This document shows, piece by piece, positions 4,464 to 13,638 of a DNA stretch of 14,921 nt. Under the pieces are notes generated by a model. That model did no database searches. It was not told the DNA's origin and saw only the letters and a program-made list of their open reading frames with translations. Numbering within the stretch: position 1 is the stretch's first letter; the number at the start of each line of letters is the position of its first letter. The position numbers and the translations under genes are program-made. The stretch spans positions 1 to 14,921 of the forward strand of contig CACXCH010000117.1 in assembly GCA_902766085.1 (NCBI GenBank), given 5' to 3'. The DNA is from an uncultured Eubacteriales bacterium. Its GTDB lineage: Bacteria; Bacillota; Clostridia; TANB77; CAG-508.

Positions 4464-5750
4464 TTATTGTTTTGGTACAATCTTATCAAGTCCGCCCATA
4501 TAAGGTCTTAATACTTTAGGTATTGTAACACTTCCATCTTCATTGTAGTTATTTTCTAATACTGCAATTAATCCTCTTGGTGAAGCTACTACTGTGTTGT
4601 TTAGTGTGTGTAAAAAGTAATTTCCCTTGTCACTCTTTACTCTTATTCCTAGTCTTCTTGCTTGAGCATCTCCTAATGTTGAGCAGCTACCTACTTCAAA
4701 ATATTTCTTTTGACGTGGGCTCCATGCTTCTACATCACATGATTTAACTTTTAAATCTGCTAAATCTCCTGAACAGCATTCTAGTTGTCTAACTGGAACA
4801 TCCATACTTCTAAAGAAATCCACTGTTAATTTCCACATTTTATTATACCAATCCATTGAGTCCTCAGGTTCACAAAGTACAATCATTTCTTCTTTTTCAA
4901 ATTGATGTACTCTGTATAGGCCTCTTTCTTCTAGACCATGAGAGCCTATTTCTTTTCTAAAGCAAGGTGAATATGATGTCATGCAAATTGGTAAATCTTC
5001 TTTTTTAATAATTTGTCCCTTGAATCTTCCAATCATTGAATGTTCAGATGTTCCAATTAGGTATAAATCCTCTCCCTCAATTTTATACATCATTGCATCC
5101 ATTTCTTCAAAAGACATTACACCATTTACAATATCCCCATGAATCATAAATGGAGGAATTGCATAAGTAAACCCATTATTAATCATATAGTCTCTAGCAT
5201 AAGCGAGCATTGCCTCGTGAAGTCTTGCAACATCACCTATTAAATAGTAAAATCCTACTCCACTTGTTCTACCGGCAGATTCTTTGTCAAGTCCATTAAA
5301 TCTTGCAATTATATCTGCATGATGTGGTATTTCATAATCAGGAACTTTTGGCTCTCCAAATCTTTGAACTTCAACATTTTCTGAATCATCTTTTCCTATT
5401 GGAACAGACTTGTCCATTATTTGTGGAATAACCATCATTCTTTTCTTTATTTCTTCTGCAAGTTCATCTTCTTTTTGTTCATTTTTTTCAAGTTCATCGT
5501 TTATCGTTTTAACTTCTTCTTTTATTTTTTGAGCTTCATCTTTTTTGCCGTTTCTCATTAAATTACCAATTTCGTCACTTAATGAATTACGCTTATTTCT
5601 AAGCTCATCACCTTTGATGGTTGCTTCTCTTTTTTCCTTATCAAGTTTAATTACTTCATCAACAAGTGGAAGTTTTTGGTCTTGAAATTTGTTTCTGATA
5701 TTTTGTTTTACTATTTCAGGATTCTCTCTTAAAAATTTAATATCAATCAT
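4464..5750 (-). CDS. serS: Seryl-tRNA synthetase
   Basis: A class II aminoacyl-tRNA synthetase that charges tRNA-Ser with serine, in the cytoplasm. I start it at the ATG 5750-5748, giving 428 residues that begin MIDIKFLRENPE, the normal start of bacterial SerRS. A GTG nine bases upstream is in frame, but it abuts the AGAAGG ribosome binding site (5764-5759) and is too close to be used. The N-terminal Lys/Glu-rich part (about 25-105) is the tRNA-binding coiled coil. Motif 2 is seen around SPCFRKEIGSHGLEERGLYR and motif 3 around GLIAVLENNYNEDGS to VLRPYMGG. The 5' gap of about 115 bases to gltX holds neither a T-box leader nor a clear terminator, so reading through from gltX is likely. Confidence 0.97.
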   Translation of the reverse strand: MIDIKFLRENPEIVKQNIRNKFQDQKLPLVDEVIKLDKEKREATIKGDELRNKRNSLSDEIGNLMRNGKKDEAQKIKEEVKTINDELEKNEQKEDELAEEIKKRMMVIPQIMDKSVPIGKDDSENVEVQRFGEPKVPDYEIPHHADIIARFNGLDKESAGRTSGVGFYYLIGDVARLHEAMLAYARDYMINNGFTYAIPPFMIHGDIVNGVMSFEEMDAMMYKIEGEDLYLIGTSEHSMIGRFKGQIIKKEDLPICMTSYSPCFRKEIGSHGLEERGLYRVHQFEKEEMIVLCEPEDSMDWYNKMWKLTVDFFRSMDVPVRQLECCSGDLADLKVKSCDVEAWSPRQKKYFEVGSCSTLGDAQARRLGIRVKSDKGNYFLHTLNNTVVASPRGLIAVLENNYNEDGSVTIPKVLRPYMGGLDKIVPKQ

Positions 5751-5758
5751 ATTATTCA

Positions 5759-5764
5759 CCTTCT
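5759..5764 (-). promoter_or_regulatory. Ribosome binding site deciding the serS start
   Basis: AGAAGG lies 8 bases before the ATG at 5750, which is ideal spacing. The alternative GTG at 5759 overlaps the site itself and can be excluded. Confidence 0.7.
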
Positions 5765-5866
5765 TTGTTATAATAATTTATAAAACTTTTTCATTTGAAC
5801 TTTGAGTGATATCACATAGTATTTAACTACAATATTAAATGTATTCTTATGTATAATTATTCCAAA

Positions 5867-7495
5867 CTAATTGGTAAATTTGGAAAGCCTATCCATTACT
5901 TCATCTTTTCCCAATACTTGTAATATTTCATACAAGTCTGGTGTATTTCTTCTGCCTGTTATAGCTACTCTAATCACTGTGCTAACATCACCTACATGTC
6001 CTGGCCATTTTTCAGGATTTGCTTTATATTTCTTTACTTCTCTTGCATATCCACATTTTTCAGCTACATCCTTCATCTTGTCGAACCATGTTTGTTTGTC
6101 ATCATTTTCATCATATAATTTCATATATTCTGAAATTACTTTTTTTGCTTCTTCTCCATTAATTTTGTCAAAATCAAATTCTTTTGGTTCCTCAAACATA
6201 TAAATGATATTGTCTTTTAAGTCCGACCATTTTGCTATGTCTTTTCTTGGTTTTTCTTTTCCTCTTTCAATTCCAATAACCTTCAAAGCATAGTCTTTTT
6301 GGTCTAATAATTTTTTGAGTTCTATGTCATGTTTTTCTGCCCATTTATATCCTTCATTGTAAACTTTCTCAGCTGAAAATCTTGAAATTATTGCTTTGGA
6401 ATCATCTAACATTTTTGTTAAATCAAATAGTGCTCCACTTACACTCATCTTGCTAATTTGGAAGTCAAAATCATAAATTGATTTGTCTTTGTTTTGTCTT
6501 CTCCAGTTTTCAAACGAAGAATTTGCAATATTTAGTAGGTACTCTTTAACAGCTTCTGGTGGTACTCCAATTTCTTCATAATATGAAACTGCAGCTTCTG
6601 GATCTTTACGTTTACTTAATTTACGTTTATTTCCATTGTCGTTCTTCATAATTGGAGAAATGTGACAATATTTTGGAGGTTTAAAACCAGCTTCTTGGAA
6701 TAATTGAACATGAAGTGGAACTGAGGCAAGCCATTCGTCTCCTCTTATAACCATTGTTGTTCTCATTAAGTGATCATCAACTAAATGCGCAAAGTGATAT
6801 GTTGGAAGTCCATCAGATTTTATAATTGGAATATCCAAGTCATTTTCTGGAAAAATAACTTTTCCTCTAATTCCATCATGAATTTCAATTTTTCTATCTT
6901 CCCTTCCATCTGACTTAAATCTAATTATGTATGGAACTCCAGCTTTTATTTTTTCTGCCATTTCATCTAATGATAAGTTTCTACATTTAGCCCATACTCC
7001 ATAATATCCAGGTCTTATTTTTGCATTTTCTTGTTTAACTCTCATCTCTTCAAGTTCTTCTGAAGTGCAAAAACAAGGATATGCTTTTCCAATTTCAATC
7101 ATATACTTTGCATAAGACTCATAAATGTCTTTTCTTAATGATTGTTTATAAGGACCATAATTTCCTTTCCATTCATCAGATGAAATCATTCCCTCATCAG
7201 GAATAATATCAAATTCCTTTAGTGAATCAATTATCTCTGTATCAGCTCCATCAATTTCCCTTTTTTGGTCTGTGTCCTCTATTCTTAAGAAGAAAACTCC
7301 TTTTGTTTTTGTAGCTGCCATTTTTGAACATAATGCCTGATACAATCCTCCAATATGCATGTGCCCTGTTGGACTTGGTGCATAACGTGTAACTATTGCC
7401 CCCTCTGGTAAATCTCTTTCAGGATACATTTTTTCATAGTATTCAATTGGTTTAGCATTTGGAAATATCAAATCAGCTAATTCCTTATAGTCCAT
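5867..7495 (-). CDS. gltX: Glutamyl-tRNA synthetase
   Basis: A 542-residue class I aminoacyl-tRNA synthetase that loads glutamate onto tRNA-Glu. The Rossmann-fold signature RYAPSPTGHMHIGG (37-50) contains the HIGH motif as HIGG, and the KMSKS-type loop is KLSKR at 292-296. A zinc-knuckle-like part begins with C141-F-C143 and includes YYGVWAKC. The C-terminal alpha-helical anticodon-binding part follows. It is longer than the usual bacterial enzyme of about 480 residues, as in the extended GluRS of some clostridia. In most Firmicutes such enzymes are non-discriminating and also make Glu-tRNA-Gln for GatCAB; that is family knowledge, not visible here. The ATG has AGGAGG at 7506-7501, 5 bases away. 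It lies 62 bases after rnj with no terminator between. Confidence 0.95.
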   Translation of the reverse strand: MDYKELADLIFPNAKPIEYYEKMYPERDLPEGAIVTRYAPSPTGHMHIGGLYQALCSKMAATKTKGVFFLRIEDTDQKREIDGADTEIIDSLKEFDIIPDEGMISSDEWKGNYGPYKQSLRKDIYESYAKYMIEIGKAYPCFCTSEELEEMRVKQENAKIRPGYYGVWAKCRNLSLDEMAEKIKAGVPYIIRFKSDGREDRKIEIHDGIRGKVIFPENDLDIPIIKSDGLPTYHFAHLVDDHLMRTTMVIRGDEWLASVPLHVQLFQEAGFKPPKYCHISPIMKNDNGNKRKLSKRKDPEAAVSYYEEIGVPPEAVKEYLLNIANSSFENWRRQNKDKSIYDFDFQISKMSVSGALFDLTKMLDDSKAIISRFSAEKVYNEGYKWAEKHDIELKKLLDQKDYALKVIGIERGKEKPRKDIAKWSDLKDNIIYMFEEPKEFDFDKINGEEAKKVISEYMKLYDENDDKQTWFDKMKDVAEKCGYAREVKKYKANPEKWPGHVGDVSTVIRVAITGRRNTPDLYEILQVLGKDEVMDRLSKFTN

Positions 7496-7557
7496 CTTTT
7501 CCTCCTATATTTATATATTATTATGCTTCGATGTTTAATTTGTATTTAATCACTTTC

Positions 7558-9609
7558 TTATACCTCTAGTATAATTGGTAAAATCATTGGATTTCTCTTA
7601 GTTTTTGCAAATACGAAATCTCTAACATCGTCTCTTAATGTAGATTTAATTGTTGTCCAATCTGTAATATGGTGATACTCTAATTTTGCAAGTTCTTCTC
7701 TAATATAGTCTTTTACTTGTTCCATTAAATTTTCAGATTCTCTAACATAAACAAATCCTCTTGAAATCACATCTGGCCCTGAAACTATTTCTCCTGTGCT
7801 TGAATTCATTCCCATTACAATTATAATTAAGCCATCCTGTGATAAATGCTGTCTATCACGTAAAACTATATTTCCAACATCACCTACTCCAAGACCATCA
7901 ACCATAACTCTGCCTGATGGAACAGTTCCTGTAAATTCGGCTTTTTGGCTATTAAGTTCAAGCACTCTACCATTTCCTGTTATAAAAATATTTTCTTTAG
8001 GTATTCCTACTTCAATTGCAGTATCTCTATGAGCCATTAATTGACGATATTCTCCATGAACAGGTAAGAAATATTTTGGCTTAGTTAAAGTCATTATTAA
8101 TTTTTGCTCTTCTTGGCAAGCGTGTCCAGAAACGTGAACATCAGCAAGAGCACTATATACAACTTCAACTCCAATTTTCATTAATTGGTCTATAACCTTT
8201 GAAACAGATTTTTCATTTCCTGGTATTGGATTTGCTGAAATTATTACTAAATCATTTGGTGTTAATGTAACTTTTTTATGTTCTCCATTTGCCATCCTTG
8301 TTAAAGCTGACATTGTTTCACCTTGTGACCCAGTTGTCATTATTACTAATTGCTCATCATTGTAATTCTTTATTAAATCAATATCAATAAATGTATCATC
8401 TGGAGCATTTATATAATTTAGCTCTCTTGCAGCTTCAATCATATTTATCATGCTTCTTCCAGAAACGGCAACTTTTCTACCATATTTAACAGCTGAGTTA
8501 ACTATTTGTTGAACTCTGTGTACATTTGATGCAAATGTTGCTACAACTATTCTTTTTTTGCATCCATCAAATAATTTATCAAATACTGGTCCAATAGTTT
8601 TTTCAGACATTGTGAACCCTTTTCTTTCGGCATTTGTACTATCTGATAATAATGCTAAAACGCCTTTATCTCCAAGTTCAGCAAGTCTTCCTAAATCCAT
8701 TTTCTGTCCATCAATTGGAGTATAATCAACTTTAAAGTCTCCTGTATGAATTACAACACCTGCTGGTGTATGGATTGCAAGCATACATGCATCCGGAATA
8801 CTATGTGAGCTTCTAATAAATTCAACTTGCATTTTTCCAGCATTAATTATTTGTCCTGGTTCTACAACATTTATTTTTGCTGTGTTTAATAATTTGTGTT
8901 CCTCTAATTTGTTTTCAATCAATTTTGCTGTTAGACGAGTTGCATATATTGGTACATTTATTTCTTTTAATAAATAAGGTATTGATCCTATATGATCCTC
9001 GTGGCCATGAGTAATAAATAATCCTTTAATTTTTTCTTGATTTTTTACTAAATATGTGAAATCAGGAATTACTAAATCAACACCAAGCATATCATCATCA
9101 GGGAATTCAAGTCCACAGTCAACTAAAACAATTTCATCTTCATATTCGAAAACTGTAATGTTCTTGCCTATTTCATCAAGTCCACCTAATGCTATTATTT
9201 TTAAATTGCTTTTCTTAAATCTAAAGTCTAGATTAGGATTTTTCTTGCTTTTGTTTGCAATTCTTTTTTCTCTGTTTATTTGTTTTTTTCCATTAGGCTT
9301 AAAGTCAGCTTGCTTGTTATTCAAATTTGTTTCATTTGATTTAACCTCAACTTGTTTGTTATTCAAAGCCGCTTCATTTGATTTTGAAACATTTTTTGTC
9401 ATATTTAAGTTAGTTTCTCTTAGTTGCAAATTTGTCTCTGCATTGTCAAGTTTTTCTTTTATTTGTTTGCCTTTCATCAAATTAGTTTCATTTAGTTTTG
9501 AAACTCTTCTTCCCCTTTCCTGCTTATTTTCACTTAATCGGCTTTCGCCTTTTTTGGTATAATTTCTTCTATTATACGTTCTTCTTGTTTTTGTTTTTGT
9601 ATTTTCCAT
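7558..9609 (-). CDS. rnj: Ribonuclease J with long repeat-rich N-terminal extension
   Basis: A metallo-beta-lactamase/beta-CASP ribonuclease (endo- and 5'-3' exonuclease) for mRNA decay and rRNA processing. I start it at ATG 9609-9607 (683 residues, MENTKTKTRRTY), 5 bases after AGAGG at 9619-9615. The longer frame from 9690 adds 27 residues without a ribosome binding site. The enzyme core begins at about 135 with NLKIIALGGLDEIGKN. Metal ligands are visible in HGHEDH (201-206), SHS (268-270), TGDFK (D291) and HVSGHACQE (492-500). PVHGEYR is at 516-522 and the C-terminus ends MILPIILEV, as in B. subtilis RNase J1. Residues 1-132 are an extra basic Asn/Lys-rich region built partly of 14-residue repeats with ETNL cores. 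It starts a run of housekeeping genes. Confidence 0.95.
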   Translation of the reverse strand: MENTKTKTRRTYNRRNYTKKGESRLSENKQERGRRVSKLNETNLMKGKQIKEKLDNAETNLQLRETNLNMTKNVSKSNEAALNNKQVEVKSNETNLNNKQADFKPNGKKQINREKRIANKSKKNPNLDFRFKKSNLKIIALGGLDEIGKNITVFEYEDEIVLVDCGLEFPDDDMLGVDLVIPDFTYLVKNQEKIKGLFITHGHEDHIGSIPYLLKEINVPIYATRLTAKLIENKLEEHKLLNTAKINVVEPGQIINAGKMQVEFIRSSHSIPDACMLAIHTPAGVVIHTGDFKVDYTPIDGQKMDLGRLAELGDKGVLALLSDSTNAERKGFTMSEKTIGPVFDKLFDGCKKRIVVATFASNVHRVQQIVNSAVKYGRKVAVSGRSMINMIEAARELNYINAPDDTFIDIDLIKNYNDEQLVIMTTGSQGETMSALTRMANGEHKKVTLTPNDLVIISANPIPGNEKSVSKVIDQLMKIGVEVVYSALADVHVSGHACQEEQKLIMTLTKPKYFLPVHGEYRQLMAHRDTAIEVGIPKENIFITGNGRVLELNSQKAEFTGTVPSGRVMVDGLGVGDVGNIVLRDRQHLSQDGLIIIVMGMNSSTGEIVSGPDVISRGFVYVRESENLMEQVKDYIREELAKLEYHHITDWTTIKSTLRDDVRDFVFAKTKRNPMILPIILEV
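9301..9384 (-). repeat. Two 42-base tandem repeats inside rnj
   Basis: Units 9343-9384 and 9301-9342 agree at about 34 of 42 bases and encode KSNEAALNNKQVEV and KSNETNLNNKQADF (residues 76-103). More diverged relatives lie upstream in the protein (KLNETNLMKGKQ at 38-49, RETNLNMTK at 64-72). Confidence 0.75.
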
Positions 9610-9614
9610 TTTAT

Positions 9615-9619
9615 CCTCT
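9615..9619 (-). promoter_or_regulatory. Ribosome binding site deciding the rnj start
   Basis: AGAGG within GAGAGGATAAA lies 5 bases before the ATG at 9609. The upstream in-frame ATG at 9690 has no comparable site. Confidence 0.65.
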
Positions 9620-9661
9620 CTTCTTTTGTCTTTATTTAAAATGTTAATGTGAATAAATACA

Positions 9662-9690
9662 AATTTAGCCTTGTGATAATTACAAAGCAA
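9662..9690 (-). promoter_or_regulatory. Weak candidate promoter for rnj
   Basis: TTGCTT (9690-9685), 17 bases, TAAATT (9667-9662). Both boxes are poor matches but the spacing is exact. Transcription would start about 45 bases before the chosen ATG. The 277-base spacer up to addB also holds a loose direct repeat (actctcataactatt at 9826-9840 and actctcattaaaactatt at 9851-9868) and no clear terminator. Confidence 0.25.
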
Positions 9691-9886
9691 GAATTTAAAA
9701 ATACATTTATAATTTCATTTTAAAGTTATCTCATTTAAAATATTTTCATACAAACTTTTAATACATAATATAAACTTTTCCGCACTCTATTACGTATTTT
9801 TGCATTTTATATAAATGCTTATTTCACTCTCATAACTATTAAAAATAAAAACTCTCATTAAAACTATTCTTATTATATAATGGATA

Positions 9887-12800
9887 CTAGATTTTGTCAA
9901 GTATGTCCTTTTCCTTTAATTGAGGGATAAAACGATAATTATTTTCTTTGTTTTTGCTGTCAAAATTGCAAATGCTTCTATACTTGCAATATGTGCAAGG
10001 TGTTGTTCCTTTTAAATAATATGGCTTTATTTCAATATTTCCGCTCATAATCTCTTTAGAAATTTGCTTTAATAATTTTATAGAATATGCTTGTAGTTTT
10101 TCAAAATCTTCTCTTGTCACTGCATTTTTTGATGAACGCTTATCAATATTTTCTCCAGCACTATCAAGTTTTACATGAATTTGATTTGATGTTTTGTCTA
10201 TTGTTTCGTCCATAGCTTTTATTACATTTACATCTGCTAAAATTAATCCTTCCATTTTATAGTTTTCTCGAATTTTCTTTTCGATCTCTTCGCTCGATAA
10301 GTTAATTAATCTACCTTCGTTTATTTTTGGTTCAGATAATGTAAAATAAAATGCTCCTGCTGGTAATGCGTCTTCATTTTTTGTTGCAACATCTACATAA
10401 GTAATTAATTGTAATTGCAAACCTGAAATCAATTTGTTAAGCTCGATATCGTGAGCACTTGATTTGTAGTCAATTACCCTGATATATTTTCCATCTGGAA
10501 GTTTTGCAATATCAACTCGGTCTATCTTTCCTCTTAGTGTAATTTTTTTGCCATTTTCTAGTTTTATTACTACTGGTGGATATTTTGAAGTTTCCTTTTC
10601 GTCAAATTCTAGTTCTGTCCCAAGAACGTGAAACTCGCTTTGTTGTAACCCTTTTACAATATATTTTAGTGATAAGAAAATTACTCTTTTTAATCTCGTT
10701 GTTAGGGCTCTGTATTTTGCTGTTAAATTGAATTTTCCACCATTCGTAATTTTTTCCTCAACTAGTCTGTTTACTATTTCCTTAATTTTATTTTCATCAA
10801 TGTCTTTTATTAAAAGTCCTTCCTCATTAATTTGTTTGAAAAATCCATCGATTATTTCGTGCATAAATGAACCTGTATCAATCGGTTTGATTTCAAATTT
10901 TTCTTTTTCGGATAGGTTTAGTCCATAAGTCAAATAATAAGAAAATGGACACTCTCGATATTTTTCTAGTCTCGATATACTTGTTTTTAGATTATTGCCA
11001 TATAATTGATTAATATTCTCCTCATTAATTTTTTCTGAAACATTTTTATAATTTATTCCATTTAGAGCAATTTGTAGTTTTTCCTTTTCGTTGTTCTTGT
11101 ACCATAAAAAAACTTCTTTCCACTCTGGATTATCTAAATTTAATAATAGCTTTTCAAATGTAGTTTCTTTAGTTATAACCTCATAAGGAATATCATCTAA
11201 AATTTCATTGCCTGTGATTAAGTTTTGATGTAAATTTGAATTTTCGCTTTTCTCTGATTCTTCATTGTTCTCACTTTTATATTCTCTATTGTCTTCTAGG
11301 CTTTGTTGATGGTGTTTTTTCTCTAACTCTTGATTAGCGCTTAAGATTGCTTGTTTGCTTTTTTCATTATTTAAACTTGTTTTACTTTTTTCGGTAATTA
11401 CTTTTTCTTTTAATAATGGGAATATTCTCTTTAATGAAGAAATGATAAGAGATTTTCTTAATGCTTTTCCATCATTATCTGATGCAACATAAGAAATAAA
11501 TAGCTTCTCTTCTGCAGTTGAAAAAGCCTTATATATATTAAAGTTTTCCTCAAGGTTCTTTTCTTTTGTTCCCTTAGCAAGTTCAAAATCCGCTTCCTTT
11601 AAATCATTTCTATCTTTGTCATTGAAAAAGCCTTGGCTCGAATTTATCTTAGGAAATACTCCATCATTAACACCAATAATGAACACGCACCTTACTTTAT
11701 GTGTTTTGGTTCTGTTTACATCACCTATTGTAACTAAATCTTGTCTGCTTGGGATTTGTCCTATTTCCTTTGTTGAAATTCCAGTTTTCAAGACTTTAGC
11801 ATATTCATCAAAAGACATTTTCTTGTCTTTAAAAACATTTGCAATTTCTATTAAGATATCTATTACTAAGTTTAAAGCCGTTTTCTCTTCATCTGTTTTT
11901 GCAATATCCTGTTTGATAAGGTAGTCGTAAATATTTTTGCTGATTTGATATGCTGTTTTATCTTTGCTTAGGCTCTCTTTTAAGTCTAATAAGTCCTTAG
12001 TTATTTTTTCTTGATCTTTTGTGAAGTTAATAATCTCTAATTGTTCTTCTTTAGTTAATTCTTCAAACTCTTTTTTGTCATATTGTGCTTTATCATTTTC
12101 TTTTAAAAGTTGCATTTGCTCACTATCTATAGGAAATTCTAAGTTTATACGATTAGCATAAACTTTTTTTGTTTGTTCATCCTCATTTATCTCTGTATCT
12201 TTAGAAATAGTCTTATTCACATCATTATTATGAAGTATTTTCTCTTTATCATCGTTTGTCTCTGTATCTCTAGAAATAAATTTGTTTATATAGCTATCAT
12301 AAATGCTTTTTGCTTTTTCGATATCATAGTTTTCAATTTTTTCGTAATTCCACTTTTCCTTATAAAATCTATTCCCTTTTATTCCCCATTTTAGGCAATA
12401 GTTCTCAAGTTCATATAAATTTGAAACTTTAACATATCCTGTTTTTAAATAATTAAATACTGAATCAAATGTAAAGTTATTGCTAAAAATTTCAAATATA
12501 GATAAAACATATTTTATAATATTATTCTGTGTAACATCCTTTTTTTCATCAATAAAAACTGGAATATCATATTCAGAAAATATTGCATTAAAAAGTGATG
12601 AATAAGATTCAATGTCATTGCAAATTACAGCTATGTCTTCATATCTATAATTTTCCTCTCTTACAAGTTTTGAAATCTTTATTGCTACATTTTCTACTTC
12701 CTTGTATTTGTTTTCTAGCAATTCAAGTTCAACGTTTTTTATTTCCTTGTCATATCTTTTATATAGATTCGCAAATAGATTTTGTTCAATGTGTTTTAGT

Positions 12801-13612
12801 TCATCATTCTTAAATCTGTAATTTCTTTCAAGTTTAATTGCCTTATCAAGTTTGCAAATTTTTAATAGGTTTTTTAATGACTCTTTATTGTCATAAAATA
12901 TGTCAGATTCTTTATATTCATTTTCGTTTATATCATCAATGCAAAATGTAACATAAAGCTCTTTTCCTATTTTGTTTAACTTCTCAATAACTGAAAACTC
13001 CTGCTTGGTAAATCCTGAAAATTCATCTATGTAAAAATAACAATTATCAAACAAATGGCTATCTTCAATATTTTCAGCAAGTAAACTTAGTAAATCATTC
13101 TCGTCAATATATCCATCAGGAATTTTATTTTCTAGTTCTTTGTACATTATTAACATATCAGAAAGCTTAGCTTTCAAATATTTATCCTTGGTGTTATTTA
13201 CCTGTTTTTCTAATTTTTCAATTGTAATATTATGTTTCTTGAACTCCGTAATCTGTGTGATTATCATATCTATATTTTCAAGTGATTTGCCAACAAAATT
13301 TAGTTTTTTCTTGTTATTAATAATTGCATCATAAATAATCATAGATTTTGCTGATTTTTCTAGTCTATTTACATTCCCAATTTTTTCTTTGATTACTTTA
13401 TATGCCATTCTTTCAAATGAAAGGACTTCAACTTGTGTTGTGGCTTTATCCTCTAATGTTCTTAAAAGTTGCTTTTCAGCAGTAAAAGAAAACTGTTCAG
13501 GAGTAATAATATAAATTTTCTCTTTAATTTTTTTGTCCGAGAGCTTTTTTTCAATATTTCTAAAAATATATTCTGTTTTACCAGTTCCGGCTCTACCATA
13601 AATTAAATTCAA
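9887..13612 (-). CDS. addB: AddB subunit of AddAB helicase-nuclease
   Basis: A 1241-residue subunit of the AddAB complex, which unwinds and trims double-strand DNA ends to start RecA-dependent recombination. The Walker A motif GRAGTGKT is at 6-13. The RecB-type nuclease domain has GKIDRVD and the catalytic DYK at 1048-1050. Four cysteines of the iron-sulfur staple are present: C888 (ECPFSYYL), C1206, C1209 and C1215, with the C-x2-C-x5-C spacing of B. subtilis AddB. The start is TTG 13612-13610, 4 bases after GGAGG (13621-13617); a later start would cut off the Walker A motif. The protein is about 75 residues longer than B. subtilis AddB because of low-complexity inserts near 445-490 and 737-798. 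addA is not in the window, although these genes are usually adjacent. It is co-transcribed with the glycosylase gene (26-base gap). Confidence 0.95.
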   Translation of the reverse strand: MNLIYGRAGTGKTEYIFRNIEKKLSDKKIKEKIYIITPEQFSFTAEKQLLRTLEDKATTQVEVLSFERMAYKVIKEKIGNVNRLEKSAKSMIIYDAIINNKKKLNFVGKSLENIDMIITQITEFKKHNITIEKLEKQVNNTKDKYLKAKLSDMLIMYKELENKIPDGYIDENDLLSLLAENIEDSHLFDNCYFYIDEFSGFTKQEFSVIEKLNKIGKELYVTFCIDDINENEYKESDIFYDNKESLKNLLKICKLDKAIKLERNYRFKNDELKHIEQNLFANLYKRYDKEIKNVELELLENKYKEVENVAIKISKLVREENYRYEDIAVICNDIESYSSLFNAIFSEYDIPVFIDEKKDVTQNNIIKYVLSIFEIFSNNFTFDSVFNYLKTGYVKVSNLYELENYCLKWGIKGNRFYKEKWNYEKIENYDIEKAKSIYDSYINKFISRDTETNDDKEKILHNNDVNKTISKDTEINEDEQTKKVYANRINLEFPIDSEQMQLLKENDKAQYDKKEFEELTKEEQLEIINFTKDQEKITKDLLDLKESLSKDKTAYQISKNIYDYLIKQDIAKTDEEKTALNLVIDILIEIANVFKDKKMSFDEYAKVLKTGISTKEIGQIPSRQDLVTIGDVNRTKTHKVRCVFIIGVNDGVFPKINSSQGFFNDKDRNDLKEADFELAKGTKEKNLEENFNIYKAFSTAEEKLFISYVASDNDGKALRKSLIISSLKRIFPLLKEKVITEKSKTSLNNEKSKQAILSANQELEKKHHQQSLEDNREYKSENNEESEKSENSNLHQNLITGNEILDDIPYEVITKETTFEKLLLNLDNPEWKEVFLWYKNNEKEKLQIALNGINYKNVSEKINEENINQLYGNNLKTSISRLEKYRECPFSYYLTYGLNLSEKEKFEIKPIDTGSFMHEIIDGFFKQINEEGLLIKDIDENKIKEIVNRLVEEKITNGGKFNLTAKYRALTTRLKRVIFLSLKYIVKGLQQSEFHVLGTELEFDEKETSKYPPVVIKLENGKKITLRGKIDRVDIAKLPDGKYIRVIDYKSSAHDIELNKLISGLQLQLITYVDVATKNEDALPAGAFYFTLSEPKINEGRLINLSSEEIEKKIRENYKMEGLILADVNVIKAMDETIDKTSNQIHVKLDSAGENIDKRSSKNAVTREDFEKLQAYSIKLLKQISKEIMSGNIEIKPYYLKGTTPCTYCKYRSICNFDSKNKENNYRFIPQLKEKDILDKI
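12191..12278 (-). repeat. Partial duplication inside addB
   Basis: The 19-base word ctctgtatctttagaaata (12191-12209) recurs with one change at 12260-12278, an offset of 69 bases or 23 codons. In the protein this gives ISRDTETNDD and ISKDTEINED in an acidic, Asn-rich insert. Confidence 0.65.
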
Positions 13613-13616
13613 AGTT

Positions 13617-13621
13617 CCTCC
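13617..13621 (-). promoter_or_regulatory. Ribosome binding site supporting the TTG start of addB
   Basis: GGAGG (within AAGGAGGAA) lies 4 bases before TTG 13612 and 17 bases past the preceding stop codon. No ATG or GTG in frame lies between it and the Walker A motif. Confidence 0.65.
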
Positions 13622-13638
13622 TTGTATTTATAATAATA

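Noticed and set aside
5751..5759. GTG start three codons upstream for serS
   Set aside because: The GTG overlaps the ribosome binding site, while the ATG at 5750 has ideal spacing and gives the family-typical N-terminus.
5751..5866. T-box leader upstream of serS
   Set aside because: The gap is only about 115 bases and lacks the conserved T-box sequence and an antiterminator/terminator pair.
9056..9562. Plus-strand frame of 168 codons opposite rnj
   Set aside because: It is the antisense of the RNase J N-terminal coding region, with no start signal or recognisable domain.
9610..9690. 27-residue longer form of RNase J
   Set aside because: No ribosome binding site before the ATG at 9690, and a good one before the ATG at 9609.
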